Source: Paenibacillus montanisoli
GTDB lineage: Bacteria > Bacillota > Bacilli > Paenibacillales > Paenibacillaceae
Assembly (NCBI RefSeq): GCF_003268025.1
Contig: NZ_QLUW01000002.1
Location: 930,001-994,000, forward strand
Reading direction: 5' to 3'
DNA length: 64,000 nucleotides
This document shows, in pieces, positions 25,799-35,341 of the stretch. The position numbers were made by a program, and so were the translations under genes. Below the pieces are notes generated by a model. That model saw only the letters and a program-made list of their open reading frames with translations. It was not told the origin of the DNA and searched no databases. Positions within the stretch are counted from its first letter, which is position 1, and the number at the start of each line of letters is the position of its first letter.

Positions 25799-26989
25799 TC
25801 AGGCAGATGCAGCCTCTTCCGGCCGAGGCGGGGCTCCTCTCGTAAGTAACCCGATGACCGCGAACAGACTAAAGGCACAGCCGAGCATGATAAACATACT
25901 GTTGGTCGATACATATTGTATGCCGAAACCGCTTATGCCGGGACCAAGCAAGCTGCCGACGCTGAAATGAATCGAAGCTATAATGTTAGCTGCCGGCAGA
26001 AGACCGCGTGGCAGGAGATCCGCCGCGTAGGCTAAACCGAGAGAGAAGAACGAGCCGATGAAGCCGCCGATAAAAGCCAACAAAACGAGCAATAAGAATA
26101 CGCGATTGCCTGCAAGCGGAATGATCAGGAACATCAGTCCCGCGAACAGCGCACAGCTTATCAGTACCGGTTTGCGTCCTATTCTGTCGCTCAGCATCCC
26201 TAGCGGAAACATCAGCAGCAAGCTTCCGACGCCTAGCGAGGGCAATAGCAGCGCGATCGATTCTTTGCTTAGCCCTACGCGCAATCCGTACAAAGGGAAG
26301 TTACTGTTCATCGTTGCTTCCATGAGACCATACAGGATAGCTGGCAATAAAGCGAACCATGCCAGCCGGTACGTAGCCGCATAACGGTTCGAAACTGCAG
26401 CTTGCTTGGCTGCTTGTTCAGGATAGGCCGTTTTAAGTGAGCTGACGAAAAGCAACACCAGCAAGAACAAGACGGCATTTAAACAAAATGGCGCCCAGTT
26501 CGCGATCGTCAGCAGATGGATGCCGGTTGGTCCTAAGCTGAAACCTATCCCGTATGCCATTCCATACAGAGAAATATATCGGCCGCGAGTTTCCGCCGGA
26601 CTGCTGCTGACAATCCAAAGCTGCGTGCAATAATGAAGTGCGCTGTCTCCAATTCCAACGATGATGCGAAGAATAAACCAAACCCCTAATGAAGTTAGAA
26701 AAGGGAACAAACTGGTCCCTACTGCCGCGAGCAGGATGCCGAAAATAATCCCTTTCTTATAACCAAGCGTTCGGATCGGCTTCTCGATAAAGAACATTGT
26801 GCTGAAAGTGCCGATGTACAAGGCCATCGAATTAATCCCGTTCACATCCGAGGACACGCCGCGTTGATCAAGCAGAATGGCAAGCAGCGGCAATACCAGG
26901 CCTTGATTAAAGCCGGACACTAACGTAACGGACAATAAAATAAACAATCGCTTATGTGAAGGAGCGGCTGTTAATGCAATAGGTGACAA
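25799..26989 (-). CDS. MFS transporter
   Basis: 396 residues, about twelve membrane helices. The loop between helices 2 and 3 reads EKPIRTLGYKKG and the corresponding second-half loop is GMLSDRIGRKP, the classic major facilitator motif; helix 4 carries a RIIVGIGDSALHYCTQ segment. Likely an efflux-type proton antiporter; the substrate cannot be told. The start is TTG 26989, with AGGAGG 6 nt upstream; the frame continues further 5' but crosses the spo0A terminator. Same strand as spo0A but separated by that terminator. Confidence 0.88.
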   Translation of the reverse strand: MSPIALTAAPSHKRLFILLSVTLVSGFNQGLVLPLLAILLDQRGVSSDVNGINSMALYIGTFSTMFFIEKPIRTLGYKKGIIFGILLAAVGTSLFPFLTSLGVWFILRIIVGIGDSALHYCTQLWIVSSSPAETRGRYISLYGMAYGIGFSLGPTGIHLLTIANWAPFCLNAVLFLLVLLFVSSLKTAYPEQAAKQAAVSNRYAATYRLAWFALLPAILYGLMEATMNSNFPLYGLRVGLSKESIALLLPSLGVGSLLLMFPLGMLSDRIGRKPVLISCALFAGLMFLIIPLAGNRVFLLLVLLAFIGGFIGSFFSLGLAYAADLLPRGLLPAANIIASIHFSVGSLLGPGISGFGIQYVSTNSMFIMLGCAFSLFAVIGLLTRGAPPRPEEAASA

Positions 26990-27029
26990 AACAATCCTCC
27001 TGTACCGTCTATAAGATAAAAGCAGAGCA

Positions 27030-27069
27030 AGAAAAGCGCCACATTCGCAGCTTACACGAAAGTGGCGCT
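27030..27069 (-). terminator. Intrinsic terminator after spo0A
   Basis: AGCGCCAC (RNA sense; 27069-27062) pairs with GTGGCGCT (27042-27035), with further TTCG/CGAA pairing inside, followed by TTTCTTGC on the minus strand. It lies 43 nt after the spo0A stop. Confidence 0.85.
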
Positions 27070-27112
27070 CCCCGTATCGTCGATCCATCGTTGTGCTTTA
27101 TTTCGGATCCTC

Positions 27113-27931
27113 TCAAGAAACTTTATGTTCAATGCGCAGCTTGTCGGCAACCATTGCAATGAACTCGGAGTTGGTCGGTTTCGACTTGCTGATATTGATC
27201 GTATAGCCGAACAGATGCGAAATGCTGTCGATGTTGCCGCGCGTCCAAGCGACTTCAATCGCATGGCGGATTGCACGTTCGACGCGAGAAGGCGTCGTTT
27301 TGAATTTTTCGGCAATTGCAGGATACAACGTCTTCGTAATTGCGCCAAGAATTTCGATGTTGTTATACACCATTGTAATCGCTTCGCGCAAATACTGATA
27401 GCCTTTAATGTGGGCAGGTACGCCGATTTCATGGATGATGCTCGTAATATTGGCATCCAGGTTTTTGCCTTTTGCGAGTGGCACAACATTCGATTTCGCT
27501 GTCGTTGCGGCTGCCGTCGATGTGGAATACGTTGACGAAATAACGGTCGGATTTCCAACCAACTGGCGAATGCGGTTCGCTAAAATCTCCATGTCGAAAG
27601 GCTTCAATATGTAATAAGAAGCGCCAAGCTGAACAGCCTTTTGGGTGATGTTCTCTTGACCGAATGCCGTAAGCATGATGATTTTCGGCATGGATGGCAG
27701 ATTCATCTCACGAAGTCGCTCAAGTACGCCAAGTCCATCGAGATGAGGCATAATAATATCCAAAATCAAGATATCAGGAATTTCACGCGTTTCTTCCAAT
27801 AAGCGAAGCACTTCCTCGCCGTTATAGGCGACACCGGTAACGACCATATCGTTTTGTTCCGAAATATACTCCGACAGCAAATTCGTAAATTCCCGATTGT
27901 CATCAGCCAACAACACTTCAATTTTTTGCAA
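27113..27931 (-). CDS. spo0A: Sporulation master regulator Spo0A
   Basis: 272 residues. Receiver domain ~1-125: acidic pocket Asp10-Asp11, phosphoacceptor Asp58 (LILDIIMP), Lys near 110 (ILKPFD). A variable Ser/Thr/Ala linker follows (~130-152). The DNA-binding domain runs from ~155 and is almost identical to B. subtilis: [32 protein letters not shown] (recognition helix), [10 protein letters not shown]. End of the phosphorelay; activates spoIIA and others. The start is TTG 27931 with AGGAGG 8 nt upstream. Downstream of spoIVB as in all Bacillales; upstream region carries 0A boxes, implying autoregulation. Confidence 0.98.
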   Translation of the reverse strand: MQKIEVLLADDNREFTNLLSEYISEQNDMVVTGVAYNGEEVLRLLEETREIPDILILDIIMPHLDGLGVLERLREMNLPSMPKIIMLTAFGQENITQKAVQLGASYYILKPFDMEILANRIRQLVGNPTVISSTYSTSTAAATTAKSNVVPLAKGKNLDANITSIIHEIGVPAHIKGYQYLREAITMVYNNIEILGAITKTLYPAIAEKFKTTPSRVERAIRHAIEVAWTRGNIDSISHLFGYTINISKSKPTNSEFIAMVADKLRIEHKVS

Positions 27932-28017
27932 GGTAAAGTCCTCCTTAGACTAAGTAATTCACGCTATTGTTAAGCAACGCTAAAATCCTATGCGTTCTCT
28001 TGTTTGTCTAATTTAAG

Positions 28018-28054
28018 TTTTCGACACAAGGAATGAAATTCCTTCTGTCGAAAA
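28018..28054. promoter_or_regulatory. Palindromic pair of Spo0A boxes upstream of spo0A
   Basis: TTTTCGACA-c-AAGGAAT-gaa-ATTCCTT-c-TGTCGAAAA: 9- and 7-bp arms around a 3-nt centre with one C/C mismatch. Each arm has one TGTCGAA Spo0A core, in inverted orientation. Within it, on the minus strand, GAAGGAATT (28046-28038) fits a sigma-H -35; about 11 nt on, GTCGAAAAC is a poor -10. It lies 87 nt before the spo0A start. Confidence 0.75.
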
Positions 28055-28130
28055 ATTTTTTTCTTTATTTTTATTTTGATCTGATTTATAATGGATAATT
28101 TATTACAGTTTCTTTCAGAATTCGTTTATT

Positions 28131-28139
28131 TTCGACAAA
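28131..28139 (-). promoter_or_regulatory. Consensus Spo0A box in the spoIVB-spo0A gap
   Basis: TTTGTCGAA on the minus strand, a full match to TTTGTCRAA, about 200 nt upstream of spo0A and 21 nt after the spoIVB stop. Together with the palindromic pair it gives three 0A sites in the 228-nt region. Confidence 0.7.
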
Positions 28140-28159
28140 AAACAAAAATCTTAAGGTGG

Positions 28160-29494
28160 CTAGGCCGCCTTAAGATTTAAGCTTGCCGGTTTAAGTAACA
28201 CTCCTGCATCCTGCAGCATCCATTCAATGAAGCAGCCATAACCGGATGTTGGATCATTGACGAATACATGAGTGACTGCACCGATCAATTTACCGTCTTG
28301 AATGATTGGACTGCCTGACATCCCCTGTACGATTCCGCCGGTTTGTTCAAGCAAACGCTTGTCCGTAATCTTGATGACCATTCCCTTTGTTGCCGGAGAT
28401 TGCTGACGGGTTACATGGACGATCTCGACGTTGAACCGTTCGACTTTCTGTCCATTGACCACTGTAAGCAGCTGCGCCGGTCCTTCCTTCACTTCTTCAG
28501 CGAACGCAACAGGAACCGACTGCTGATTGTAGCTATGAGACGGAAGCTCCTTCATTTTACCGAAGATGCCAAACGGAGTATTGCGTTCAATATTGCCAAG
28601 CACTTTGCTTTCCTTGATGAAATGCGCTCTTTTCTCGCCGGGTTCGCCGTTTTGGCTTTTGTTGATGGACGTCACATTGGACTGCAAAATCTGACCTTCA
28701 CCAACTTCGATCGGTGTTTGCGTGTCCATGTCCGTAATGACATGGCCCAACGCTCCGTAAACCCCTTGATCAGGCGCGTAGAATGTTAGCGTTCCTACCC
28801 CTGCCGCTGAATCCCGGATGTACAGTCCTAACCGCCAAGCCTGGTCCTCCGAGTCGAATACAGGAGCTAGCTTTGTTTCAAACAAACGTGTACCGCGTTT
28901 AACGGTTAGATGTAACGGCTGCTTGGAGCCGCCCGCTTCTTCGGCCAATTGGGCCACTTTATGAACTTCATTTACATATTTCCCATTAATGCGGACGATC
29001 AGATCGCCAAGCTGCAGGTTGGCTTGTTCGCCAGGCGATACTTTCGTGCCCTTTCCATCGACAACTTGATGATGGCCTACAACCATAATACCGGCAGATT
29101 TCACTTTAACGCCGATGGTTTGTCCGCCCGGAATGACACGTAAGTCTGGCACGACGTTCACTTTCACGGTCTTAAACGGAATTTTGCCGAATAATTTCAA
29201 TTTCATCGTGGTCTTACCGCTATGCGACGATTGAATGGAAAGCGGCTTGTTTAAATTAATGGAAAGCGAACGGTCAGTTGACCCGTTGACCTGCAGCATT
29301 TGTGGATCAACGGTCACTTGAGCATGTACAGGCATACCATAGTCTAATTGCTTCAACTGGCCGGAAAACAAACGAACTTCGTTCGGAAATGCGGCGAAAT
29401 GTTGAATTGGAGAGGATAGACCAAGCATGCAAACGATGATAACGAGAAGTAGACCCAGCCACCGTTTCCGCTGATTGGCATTCAATGACTTCAC
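28160..29494 (-). CDS. spoIVB: SpoIVB serine peptidase (S55)
   Basis: 444 residues (426 in B. subtilis). One N-terminal membrane segment (~13-30), a PDZ domain at ~120-200 (GEQANLQLGDLIVRING), then the trypsin-like S55 domain with His251 (GALGH) and Ser393 (QGMSGSP). Secreted from the forespore, it cleaves SpoIVFA to trigger pro-sigma-K processing. The start is GTG 29494 in the first instance; AGGGAG is close to it and gives better spacing to TTG 29485, which would remove three residues. GCATT...GGCGACATAA about 80-108 nt upstream weakly resembles a sigma-F/G promoter. Confidence 0.96.
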   Translation of the reverse strand: MKSLNANQRKRWLGLLLVIIVCMLGLSSPIQHFAAFPNEVRLFSGQLKQLDYGMPVHAQVTVDPQMLQVNGSTDRSLSINLNKPLSIQSSHSGKTTMKLKLFGKIPFKTVKVNVVPDLRVIPGGQTIGVKVKSAGIMVVGHHQVVDGKGTKVSPGEQANLQLGDLIVRINGKYVNEVHKVAQLAEEAGGSKQPLHLTVKRGTRLFETKLAPVFDSEDQAWRLGLYIRDSAAGVGTLTFYAPDQGVYGALGHVITDMDTQTPIEVGEGQILQSNVTSINKSQNGEPGEKRAHFIKESKVLGNIERNTPFGIFGKMKELPSHSYNQQSVPVAFAEEVKEGPAQLLTVVNGQKVERFNVEIVHVTRQQSPATKGMVIKITDKRLLEQTGGIVQGMSGSPIIQDGKLIGAVTHVFVNDPTSGYGCFIEWMLQDAGVLLKPASLNLKAA

Positions 29495-29608
29495 GCTCCC
29501 TGTTGCAAAATCGCTTGACGAGAAAGGTGGTTCGCCATTTGCGTACCTTTAAGGTATCCCTGCCCCTAATGTTTTATGTCGCCAAAAACATTCCCTGAAT
29601 GCCTTCCA

Positions 29609-31309
29609 TTACGCCCCCTTTTGTCTGTCAGCCAAGTCAAGCATTTCTTGTGCATGATGGCGGGTTTTTTCCGTTACTTCCACGCCGCCCAGCATGCGGG
29701 CAAGCTCTTCAATTCGCGTCGCCGAGCTCAGTTCCGTTACCATTGTAGAGGTTCGTTCAGCCACGATCGATTTCTTAATTTCATAATGATGATCTGCCAT
29801 GCATGCCACCTGCGGCAAATGCGTTATGGAGAATACTTGGCAATGGGTGGACAGCTTGGACATCTTCTCGGCAATCGCTTGAGCCGCCCTGCCGCTTACG
29901 CCGGTATCAACCTCGTCGAACACAAGGACAGGCACTTCATCGATTGATGCGAAGATGGTTTTGAGCGCCAGCATTATACGTGACATTTCCCCGCCGGAGG
30001 CAATTTTACTGATTGGTTTGAGCGGTTCGCCCGGATTGGGCGCGATAAGGAAAGCCGCCTCGTCAAATCCGGTCGCATGCAGCTTATAGGATTCCCCATC
30101 ACGGCTTTGCTGCAGCTGTACATGGAATGTCGTACGCTCCATTTGCAGTTGGCGCAATTCGCTTTCGATCGCACTGGATAAGCGGTCCGCCGCTTCTTTC
30201 CGCAAGGAAGAGAGCTTCATTCCAAGCACGACCGCCTCCGCAAATAAGCGCGACAGATCCGCCTGCAGGCGGGTCAAATGCTCGTCACGATTCTCGATCT
30301 TGTCCGTTTCCGACTGAATACGGCTCAAATAGGATAAAATATCAGGAATCGTTTCCCCGTATTTACGCTTCAGGCTGTTGATCATATCCAATCGGTCATC
30401 GATATAAGTAAGCCGTTCCGGATCGGATTCAACGCCGTCCCGGTAGTCGCGGATTTGGAATACGGCATCCTCAAGCTGGTAAAAAGCCGATTGCAGCTGT
30501 TCCAATAACGGGTCAAGTATGGCCGGATCATATTCGCGAATATCCGTCATCCGGTTCACAGCCCGGCTTACGGCATCCAAGCCCTTGCTGCCGTGCAGCA
30601 AGCTATAAGCCTCCGAAGCGGAGTCTCTGCGCTTGACGGCATGCATCAGCTTCTGCTTCTCCTCCGCCAGCGATTCATCTTCTCCTGCCTTTAGACGGAC
30701 TGCTGCAATTTCTTCGATTTGAAATCGGAACAAGTCGAGCATCTGCATATTTTGCCGGGAAGAATCTTCAAGCTCCTTAAGATGAACGCGCGCCTTCTCG
30801 TACTCTCTGAATGCACCGCGGTAAGCATTTAACGTTTCTGCAACGGCCCCGCCTGCATAAAGATCAAGCCATTCCAAATGCTTCTCCGTGCGTAGCAGCG
30901 ATTGATGCTCATGCTGCCCATGTATGTTTACGAGACACTCTCCGGTTTCGCGAAGCATCGATAAGGTTACGATATGCCCATTGACGCGGCTGATGCTCTT
31001 GCCTTGGGAGGAAAGTTCCCGCCGAATGACGAGCCCTTCTTCCGGCGAAGCATGAATGCCGAATGATTTCAACGTGTACCAGACCGGATGCGTGGCCGAA
31101 AGTTCGAACATCGCTTCAATCTCAGCCTTATCGCAGCCGTATCTGACCATGTCGGACGCGCCTCTTCCGCCGACGACTAAGCTCAGCGCATCGATTAGAA
31201 TCGATTTGCCGGCACCGGTTTCGCCCGTCAGTACATGAAACCCGTCGTGAAATTTCACCGAAACATTCTCAATAACAGCCAGATTGCGTATAGACAGCTC
31301 GCTTAGCAT
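29609..31309 (-). CDS. recN: DNA repair protein RecN
   Basis: 566 residues, SMC-like. Walker A GETGAGKS at ~29-36, signature ASGGEMSR near 440-447, Walker B VLVFDEVDTG near 468, and coiled-coil arms between ~155 and 380. Acts early at double-strand breaks, holding ends together. ATG 31309 has GGGGGAG upstream. Between argR and spoIVB, the conserved Bacillales order; the 43 nt to argR allow co-transcription. Confidence 0.97.
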   Translation of the reverse strand: MLSELSIRNLAVIENVSVKFHDGFHVLTGETGAGKSILIDALSLVVGGRGASDMVRYGCDKAEIEAMFELSATHPVWYTLKSFGIHASPEEGLVIRRELSSQGKSISRVNGHIVTLSMLRETGECLVNIHGQHEHQSLLRTEKHLEWLDLYAGGAVAETLNAYRGAFREYEKARVHLKELEDSSRQNMQMLDLFRFQIEEIAAVRLKAGEDESLAEEKQKLMHAVKRRDSASEAYSLLHGSKGLDAVSRAVNRMTDIREYDPAILDPLLEQLQSAFYQLEDAVFQIRDYRDGVESDPERLTYIDDRLDMINSLKRKYGETIPDILSYLSRIQSETDKIENRDEHLTRLQADLSRLFAEAVVLGMKLSSLRKEAADRLSSAIESELRQLQMERTTFHVQLQQSRDGESYKLHATGFDEAAFLIAPNPGEPLKPISKIASGGEMSRIMLALKTIFASIDEVPVLVFDEVDTGVSGRAAQAIAEKMSKLSTHCQVFSITHLPQVACMADHHYEIKKSIVAERTSTMVTELSSATRIEELARMLGGVEVTEKTRHHAQEMLDLADRQKGA

Positions 31310-31352
31310 AGTTGCTCTCCCCCTTATAGATTCTCCGCGCCCGTCAAACTTA

Positions 31353-31802
31353 TTAGTTCATCAAGCCAAGCAGCCGATCGACGATATCGCTGCTTTGCGG
31401 CTTCGTGCGGCAGATTAGCAGAATCGTGTCATCGCCGCAAATCGTTCCCATGACCTCAGGCCATTCCATATTGTCGATCATGGCGCCGATTGCATTAGCG
31501 GTACCCGGCAAGCATTTCATGACCACTAAATTATCCGTAAAATCAATATGCAGAAAGTGATCGGACAACGTCCGCTTCAGCTTATGGATAGAATTCGATT
31601 TTGTCTCTTGCGGCAGCGAATATTTATACCGGCCGTCTTCGATCGGTACTTTGATCAGCTGCATCTCTTTAATATCACGCGACACGGTCGCTTGCGTGAC
31701 TTGAAGGCCTTCCGCTCGCAGTGTATCCACCAGCTCGTCCTGTGTTTCGATGATCCCGCTTGATATTAGCTCACGAATTTTCATTTGCCGTACGCTCTTC
31801 AT
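31353..31802 (-). CDS. argR: Arginine repressor ArgR/AhrC
   Basis: 149 residues, the length of B. subtilis AhrC. Winged-helix domain ~1-70 (IETQDELVDTLRAEG, TQATVSRDIKEMQL recognition helix) and C-terminal hexamerisation/arginine-binding domain ~80-149 (GTICGDDTILLICR). Represses arginine biosynthesis and activates catabolism when arginine is bound. ATG 31802 has AGGAGG upstream. Confidence 0.96.
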   Translation of the reverse strand: MKSVRQMKIRELISSGIIETQDELVDTLRAEGLQVTQATVSRDIKEMQLIKVPIEDGRYKYSLPQETKSNSIHKLKRTLSDHFLHIDFTDNLVVMKCLPGTANAIGAMIDNMEWPEVMGTICGDDTILLICRTKPQSSDIVDRLLGLMN

Positions 31803-31822
31803 AATTTCCTCCTATAAATGGG

Positions 31823-32284
31823 TTAGGAACCGTATCGAAAAGTAATGGTGCGTATCGTAAGCTCCTTATGGTCAACGAACAAAATGCCATCGCATTCGGG
31901 CATCATCAGCGCGTATACGAGCAATCGGTCACGAACACCGCTGCCTGTCCAATCTATAGGCGTACGCTCGCGCGCTGTTTTCACAATATAATGTTTGCCA
32001 TCTTTCTCCGCAAATAAATCGATAATTAATCGGCTGTTTAAGATGGAGCCGTCCAAGTCAATCGTGAGCGGTATTCGGTATTTGCCATGCGTTACCTCAT
32101 AGCCGGCATCCTCAAGAAACTGCACCGCTACATCATCCTCAGGCACATCATCCGCATCGCTAAGCACCAGCTTAGCTTTCATCCCCGGCGGCTCATGCAG
32201 CCAGCGATAGTAGACGCGATACAGCCAAAACAAGATCAGCCCGCCGGCAATGAACATGACCAGCCAGTCCCCGAAATTTCCCAT
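31823..32284 (-). CDS. Unknown membrane-anchored protein (possible nuclease-like fold)
   Basis: 153 residues from ATG 32284 (GGAGGG upstream). One N-terminal membrane helix (~8-27), then a soluble domain. I do not recognise a named family. The stretch IIDLFAEKDGKHYIVKTARE (85-106 region) resembles the D...(E)xK core of PD-(D/E)XK nucleases such as the YraN type: Asp89 and Lys102 fit, but the Glu position holds Ile100, so catalysis is doubtful. It ends 20 nt before argR on the same strand, after tlyA, and is likely co-transcribed with argR-recN. Confidence 0.7.
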   Translation of the reverse strand: MGNFGDWLVMFIAGGLILFWLYRVYYRWLHEPPGMKAKLVLSDADDVPEDDVAVQFLEDAGYEVTHGKYRIPLTIDLDGSILNSRLIIDLFAEKDGKHYIVKTARERTPIDWTGSGVRDRLLVYALMMPECDGILFVDHKELTIRTITFRYGS

Positions 32285-32451
32285 CCGGATCCCTCCAGCA
32301 GCTTGATAAAGGCATTCCTTAATCATTTCGCTTTCCGGAATAATTATCCTCTACCTGCTTGTCCATATCATACCGAACGTTTGTTTGGTTCCGTTCTTAG
32401 TGTACCAAATAATGCTCGTACTGCAAAGAGCCCTCGAGAAAAAACATAAAA

Positions 32452-32495
32452 TAAAAAAGTCTTTCCTCCCGGCATTATGCCTGGACGAAAGACTT
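32452..32495 (-). terminator. Intrinsic terminator after tlyA
   Basis: AAGTCTTTC pairs with GAAAGACTT (plus-strand arms 32457-32465 and 32487-32495), followed on the minus strand by TTTTATTTT. Lies directly after the tlyA stop and separates it from the argR group. Confidence 0.9.
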
Positions 32496-32497
32496 CT

Positions 32498-33325
32498 TTA
32501 TACACCTTGGGCAAATGTCGCCGCGGCATCTCCCACTACGGCAGCGATCGTTTCCTCACCGGGAGGCTCGGACCGGCTGCCCGGCTCCCAACGCCAGAAA
32601 GCCAAAAATTCAATGTTACCTTCTCCGCCCGTAATCGGCGAGAAGGTCAGCCCCTCGAGGACAAAGCCTTCCCCGGCAGCCATCCCCAGCACGTGATGCA
32701 ACACTTCCCGATGCACGCTTGATTCGCGCACGACGCCGGATTTTCCAACCTTCTCCCTGCCTGCCTCGAATTGCGGCTTGATCAACGCAACGACGCCTGC
32801 TCCTTGTTTAAGGAGCGTGCCGAGCGTAGGCAAAATCAGCTTCAAGGAAATAAACGATACGTCGATCGTGGCGAATGTCGGCTGCGGCCCCTTCAAATCT
32901 TCCGGCACCGTATACCTAAAGTTCGTACGCTCCATAACGTTGACGCGTTCATCCTGGCGCAGCGACCAATCCAACTGATTATAACCGACATCGATCGCGT
33001 AAACGTAAGCTGCGCCATGCTGCAGCGCGCAATCGGTAAAGCCGCCCGTGGAAGCGCCGATATCAAGCATGACCGCACCTTCCAGCCGCAGCTCGAAATG
33101 CTTGATTGCCTTCTCGAGCTTCAATCCTCCGCGGCTCACATACGGATGCACCGCGCCTTTTACGACGATCGAAGCCGTTCTTGGCACTTTCATGCCGCTC
33201 TTCTCGATCCGCTCCCCGTCAACCAGGACGAGACCGGCCATTAAAGCCGCTTTCGCTTTGACCCGGCTGTCGTAGAAGCCTTGCTCGACCAACAATATAT
33301 CGATTCTTTCTTTCGCAATCGTCAT
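32498..33325 (-). CDS. tlyA: TlyA-family rRNA 2'-O-methyltransferase
   Basis: 275 residues (YqxC in B. subtilis). S4 RNA-binding domain ~5-65 (RIDILLVEQGFYDSR) and FtsJ-like methyltransferase domain ~75-250 with SAM motif LDIGASTGGFTDCAL (~87-101) and KPQFEAG. TlyA proteins methylate cytidines in 16S and 23S rRNA. ATG 33325 has GGGAG upstream. Follows dxs by 16 nt; the dxs-tlyA pairing is conserved. Confidence 0.93.
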   Translation of the reverse strand: MTIAKERIDILLVEQGFYDSRVKAKAALMAGLVLVDGERIEKSGMKVPRTASIVVKGAVHPYVSRGGLKLEKAIKHFELRLEGAVMLDIGASTGGFTDCALQHGAAYVYAIDVGYNQLDWSLRQDERVNVMERTNFRYTVPEDLKGPQPTFATIDVSFISLKLILPTLGTLLKQGAGVVALIKPQFEAGREKVGKSGVVRESSVHREVLHHVLGMAAGEGFVLEGLTFSPITGGEGNIEFLAFWRWEPGSRSEPPGEETIAAVVGDAAATFAQGV

Positions 33326-33341
33326 CGATTTCTCCCGCTCT

Positions 33342-35240
33342 TTACACTTGGCCCGTTACGCGCTTGCGCAGACGCGGCAAGAGCGTACGCAGTTCGGCTG
33401 CAACACGATCCGCCGTGAGGCCGACTTCCTGCCGCTGCTCTTTTATGGAACCGTGTTCGATGAACTCATCCGGCACACCCATAATGCGAACCGAAATATT
33501 ATGTTCTTTATGCATCGAGTAGAATTCCAGCACCGCGCTCCCTAGACCGCCGAGAACGGATCCTTCTTCCAGAACGAGCATGCTCAGGCCTTCCTTGGCA
33601 ATTTGCAGCAGCATCGCTTCGTCCATCGGTTTGATAAACCGAGCGTTCACGATGCGAACGTTAAGTCCTTCCCGCTTAAGCAAATCCGCCGCTTCCTCGG
33701 CAACCTGTACCATAGGCCCGATTGCCGCGATGACTGCCGAATCGCCTTCCCGCACCGTTTCCCACGTGCCGAACGGAATCGGCTTCATGTCTTTCTCAAT
33801 CGGTACGCCAAGCCCGTTGATCCGCGGATACCGGATGGCAATCGGGCCTTCGTTATAATCGATCGCCGTCTTCATCATGCGGCGAAGCTCATTCTCATCC
33901 TTCGGCATCATCAGCACCATATTCGGGATATGGCGCAAATACGGGATATCGTAAACCCCGTGATGCGTCTCGCCATCCGGACCGACGAAGCCGGCGCGGT
34001 CAATCGCGAATACGACATTCGTGTTCTGCCGGCAAATATCATGCACCACTTGGTCGTAAGCGCGCTGCAGGAACGTCGAGTATACCGCGTAGACAGGCTT
34101 CAGCCCTTCCAGCGCCATCGCTGCGCACATCGTTGCCGCATGCTGCTCGGCAATGCCGACGTCAATCATGCGATCCGGATATTTTGCCGCGAATTTAAGC
34201 AAGCCGGAACCTCCGGGCATCGCTGGAGTCACGGCAACGATTCGCTTATCCTCGTCAGCCAGGTCCATCAGAGCATCGCTGAACACTTCCGTATACATCG
34301 GCGGGCCTACCGCCTTAAGAACTTGGCCGGATTCGATTTTGTACGGCGAAATGCCGTGCCATTTATGTGAATCGGCTTCCGCCGGCGAATAGCCCTTGCC
34401 TTTGACCGTAATGACATGCACGAGTACGGGTCCCGGCACATTGCTCGCCTGCTCCAGAAGCTCCGTCAATTGCGCCAAATCATGACCGTCTACCGGTCCG
34501 AAATAAGTAAAGCCGAACTGTTCAAACAAAATACCGCTCATCAGCAAATACTTCACGCTGTCTTTCAGCCGTTCCGCCGTCTTGGCGAGCTTGCCGCCGA
34601 TCGCCGGAATTTTGTTCAGCAGCTGGTTCAGTTCTTCCTTGGCCTTCTGATAGTGACGGTCCGTTCTGATCTTGCCGAGATAATGATGCAGCGCACCGAC
34701 GTTCGGCGCGATCGACATTTCATTATCATTCAAAATAACCATGAGGTTCTTCTTCTCATGCCCAATATGATTAAGCGCCTCAAGCGCCATGCCGCCCGTT
34801 AAAGCGCCATCGCCGATAACAGCGATCACTTTATTTTTCTCGCCCTTCAAGTCGCGCGCAAGCGCCATGCCCATCGCGGCGGACAACGACGTGCTGCTGT
34901 GACCGGCCTCCCACACGTCATGGGGACTTTCGGAGCGTTTAACGAAACCGCATAGTCCTTTGAATTGGCGAAGAGTATCAAATTTATCCATGCGTCCGGT
35001 CAGTATTTTATGGACGTATGATTGATGTCCTACGTCAAACAGAAACTTATCCTTCGGGCTGTCAAATAAATAATGCAGCACAAGTGTAAGCTCGACGACG
35101 CCCAAATTCGGCGCAAGATGTCCACCCGTCTCCGACAGCTTTTTGATCAAGAACGTCCGAATTTCGGAAGCCAGCTGCTCCAGCTGCGAAATCGAGAGGG
35201 ATTTCAAATCTTTAGGCTCATGAATATGTTCCAGTATCAC
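33342..35240 (-). CDS. dxs: 1-deoxy-D-xylulose-5-phosphate synthase
   Basis: 632 residues (633 in B. subtilis). First step of the MEP isoprenoid pathway, condensing pyruvate and glyceraldehyde-3-phosphate with thiamine diphosphate. Visible: [14 protein letters not shown], ThDP motif [15 protein letters not shown]...NDNEMS, transketolase segment [16 protein letters not shown] with the catalytic Glu, and [15 protein letters not shown]. The start is GTG 35240 with GAGGA 6 nt upstream; the frame continues 14 codons further without support. Operon ispA-dxs-tlyA. Confidence 0.97.
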   Translation of the reverse strand: MILEHIHEPKDLKSLSISQLEQLASEIRTFLIKKLSETGGHLAPNLGVVELTLVLHYLFDSPKDKFLFDVGHQSYVHKILTGRMDKFDTLRQFKGLCGFVKRSESPHDVWEAGHSSTSLSAAMGMALARDLKGEKNKVIAVIGDGALTGGMALEALNHIGHEKKNLMVILNDNEMSIAPNVGALHHYLGKIRTDRHYQKAKEELNQLLNKIPAIGGKLAKTAERLKDSVKYLLMSGILFEQFGFTYFGPVDGHDLAQLTELLEQASNVPGPVLVHVITVKGKGYSPAEADSHKWHGISPYKIESGQVLKAVGPPMYTEVFSDALMDLADEDKRIVAVTPAMPGGSGLLKFAAKYPDRMIDVGIAEQHAATMCAAMALEGLKPVYAVYSTFLQRAYDQVVHDICRQNTNVVFAIDRAGFVGPDGETHHGVYDIPYLRHIPNMVLMMPKDENELRRMMKTAIDYNEGPIAIRYPRINGLGVPIEKDMKPIPFGTWETVREGDSAVIAAIGPMVQVAEEAADLLKREGLNVRIVNARFIKPMDEAMLLQIAKEGLSMLVLEEGSVLGGLGSAVLEFYSMHKEHNISVRIMGVPDEFIEHGSIKEQRQEVGLTADRVAAELRTLLPRLRKRVTGQV

Positions 35241-35341
35241 GATAGTTCCTCGCTTTCCCGGCCAACTAACCCCGTTGTCCATTAAACGTCAAATGTGGCT
35301 AAATTATAACATAGAACGACAATAAATCCCAAGGCCCGCTT

